Source of the DNA: Oligoflexaceae bacterium
Lineage (GTDB): Bacteria; Bdellovibrionota_B; Oligoflexia; Oligoflexales; Oligoflexaceae
Length of the DNA: 7,005 nucleotides
Assembly (NCBI GenBank): GCA_947474445.1
Contig: CANJJY010000244.1
Coordinates: 1-7,005 of the forward strand
Direction of reading: 5' to 3'
The position numbers and the translations under genes were made by a program. The notes under the pieces were generated by a model, which was not told the origin of the DNA, made no database searches, and saw only the letters and a program-made list of their open reading frames with translations. Below, piece after piece: positions 6,535 to 7,005 of this stretch. Numbering within the stretch: the stretch's first letter is position 1; every line of letters starts with the position of its first letter.

Positions 6535-7005
6535 GTGCAGGTCGACGAGATAGAGATTAAATTATTCGCCGAGGCTATCTTTTTGCGCTATGGCTACGAT
6601 TTTCGCGCCTATTCCGAGGCCTCCTTTCGTCGCCGCGTCGAGCAGGTGATGAGAAAGCTGAGACTGGATACGGTTGCGCGCTTGCAGCACGATGTCCTGC
6701 ATAAGCCAGAAGTTTTTGCGAACGTGATTCCTGACCTGACCGTCGGCACCAGTGAAATGTTCCGGGATCCCTGTTTCTATATCGCTTTGCGCGAGCAGGT
6801 CTTGCCCGTCTTGAAAACCTATCCCACCTTTAAGATCTGGCATGCCGGCTGCAGCACAGGGGAAGAGGTTTATTCGCTGGCGATTATGCTGCGAGAAGAA
6901 GGACTTGCCGATAAAGCTGTCATCTATGCAACGGACATCAACCAGAATGCGTTGAAACTAGCGCGTGATGGTATTTACCCCATCGAGCGGATGCGTCAGT
7001 TCACA
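6535..7005 (+). CDS. cheR: CheR-type protein-glutamate methyltransferase, N-terminal part
   Basis: The gene starts at GTG and stays open to the last base, giving 157 visible residues. CheR enzymes use S-adenosylmethionine to methylate glutamates on chemoreceptors in the cytoplasm. Residues about 4-60 form the helical N-terminal CheR domain. The catalytic domain follows, with TVGTSEMFRDPCFY (69-82), where classical CheR has its T-x-FFR segment; the SAM-binding loop HAGCSTGEEVYSLAI (103-117); and ATDINQNALKLARDGIY (132-148), in which D134 is the expected acidic ligand of the SAM ribose. It follows the kinase stop by one base and is surely in the same operon. Such kinase-linked CheR proteins often occur with CheB and may act outside flagellar chemotaxis. 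No receptor gene is visible, so the substrate is unknown. The 3' end, any TPR or fused kinase domains, and the partners lie beyond the window. Confidence 0.94.
   Translation, partial: MQVDEIEIKLFAEAIFLRYGYDFRAYSEASFRRRVEQVMRKLRLDTVARLQHDVLHKPEVFANVIPDLTVGTSEMFRDPCFYIALREQVLPVLKTYPTFKIWHAGCSTGEEVYSLAIMLREEGLADKAVIYATDINQNALKLARDGIYPIERMRQFT

Noticed and set aside
6562..6843. 93-codon open frame on the - strand
   Set aside because: It is antisense to the CheR gene, whose SAM-binding motif and CheR_N domain are clear.

Overview
The window looks like a chromosomal stretch from a Gram-negative bacterium of moderate GC content. It holds five protein genes: two cut by the window edges and three complete. 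The supporting signs are an exported, possibly lipid-anchored enzyme, a CHASE3 hybrid histidine kinase followed by a CheR, and dense, well-spaced genes with no mobile elements. A predatory or saprophytic lineage of the Bdellovibrionota/Oligoflexia or deltaproteobacterial type would fit. That placement is a guess from gene content, not a proven assignment.

Layout. (1) 1-303, + strand: the C-terminal part of a small heat-shock protein (Hsp20/alpha-crystallin) with an unusual Ser/Asp-rich tail, followed by an intrinsic terminator at 351-384. (2) 415-2034, - strand: a secreted glycoside hydrolase family 6 enzyme (cellulase, probably cellobiohydrolase type) with a signal peptide, an unrecognised N-terminal domain and a Gly/Ser/Pro linker. 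It converges on the Hsp20 gene. (3) 2035-2402: a 368-base divergent intergenic region. It contains a hairpin plus T-tract on the + strand about 90 bases before the next gene, which no upstream + strand gene explains. (4) 2403-2873, + strand: a Dps-type mini-ferritin, followed by a perfect dyad. (5) 3048-6533, + strand: a 1161-residue membrane hybrid histidine kinase with the order TM-CHASE3-TM-GAF-coiled coil-HisKA-HATPase-REC-REC-REC. (6) 6535-7005, + strand: the start of a CheR-type methyltransferase, one base after the kinase stop codon and therefore probably translationally coupled to it. It runs off the window.

How the genes relate. Hsp20 and Dps are both stress-protection proteins, but they are separate transcription units on either side of the cellulase gene and need not be co-regulated. 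The kinase and CheR form one operon. By family precedent, further signalling genes (CheB, more kinases or regulators) would be expected beyond the right edge. I found no CRISPR array, tRNA, rRNA, insertion sequence or phage gene. Nothing in the window is clearly a wholly new system. The least ordinary items are the orphan hairpin before dps, the GH6 enzyme with its unknown N-terminal domain, and the kinase-CheR pair.
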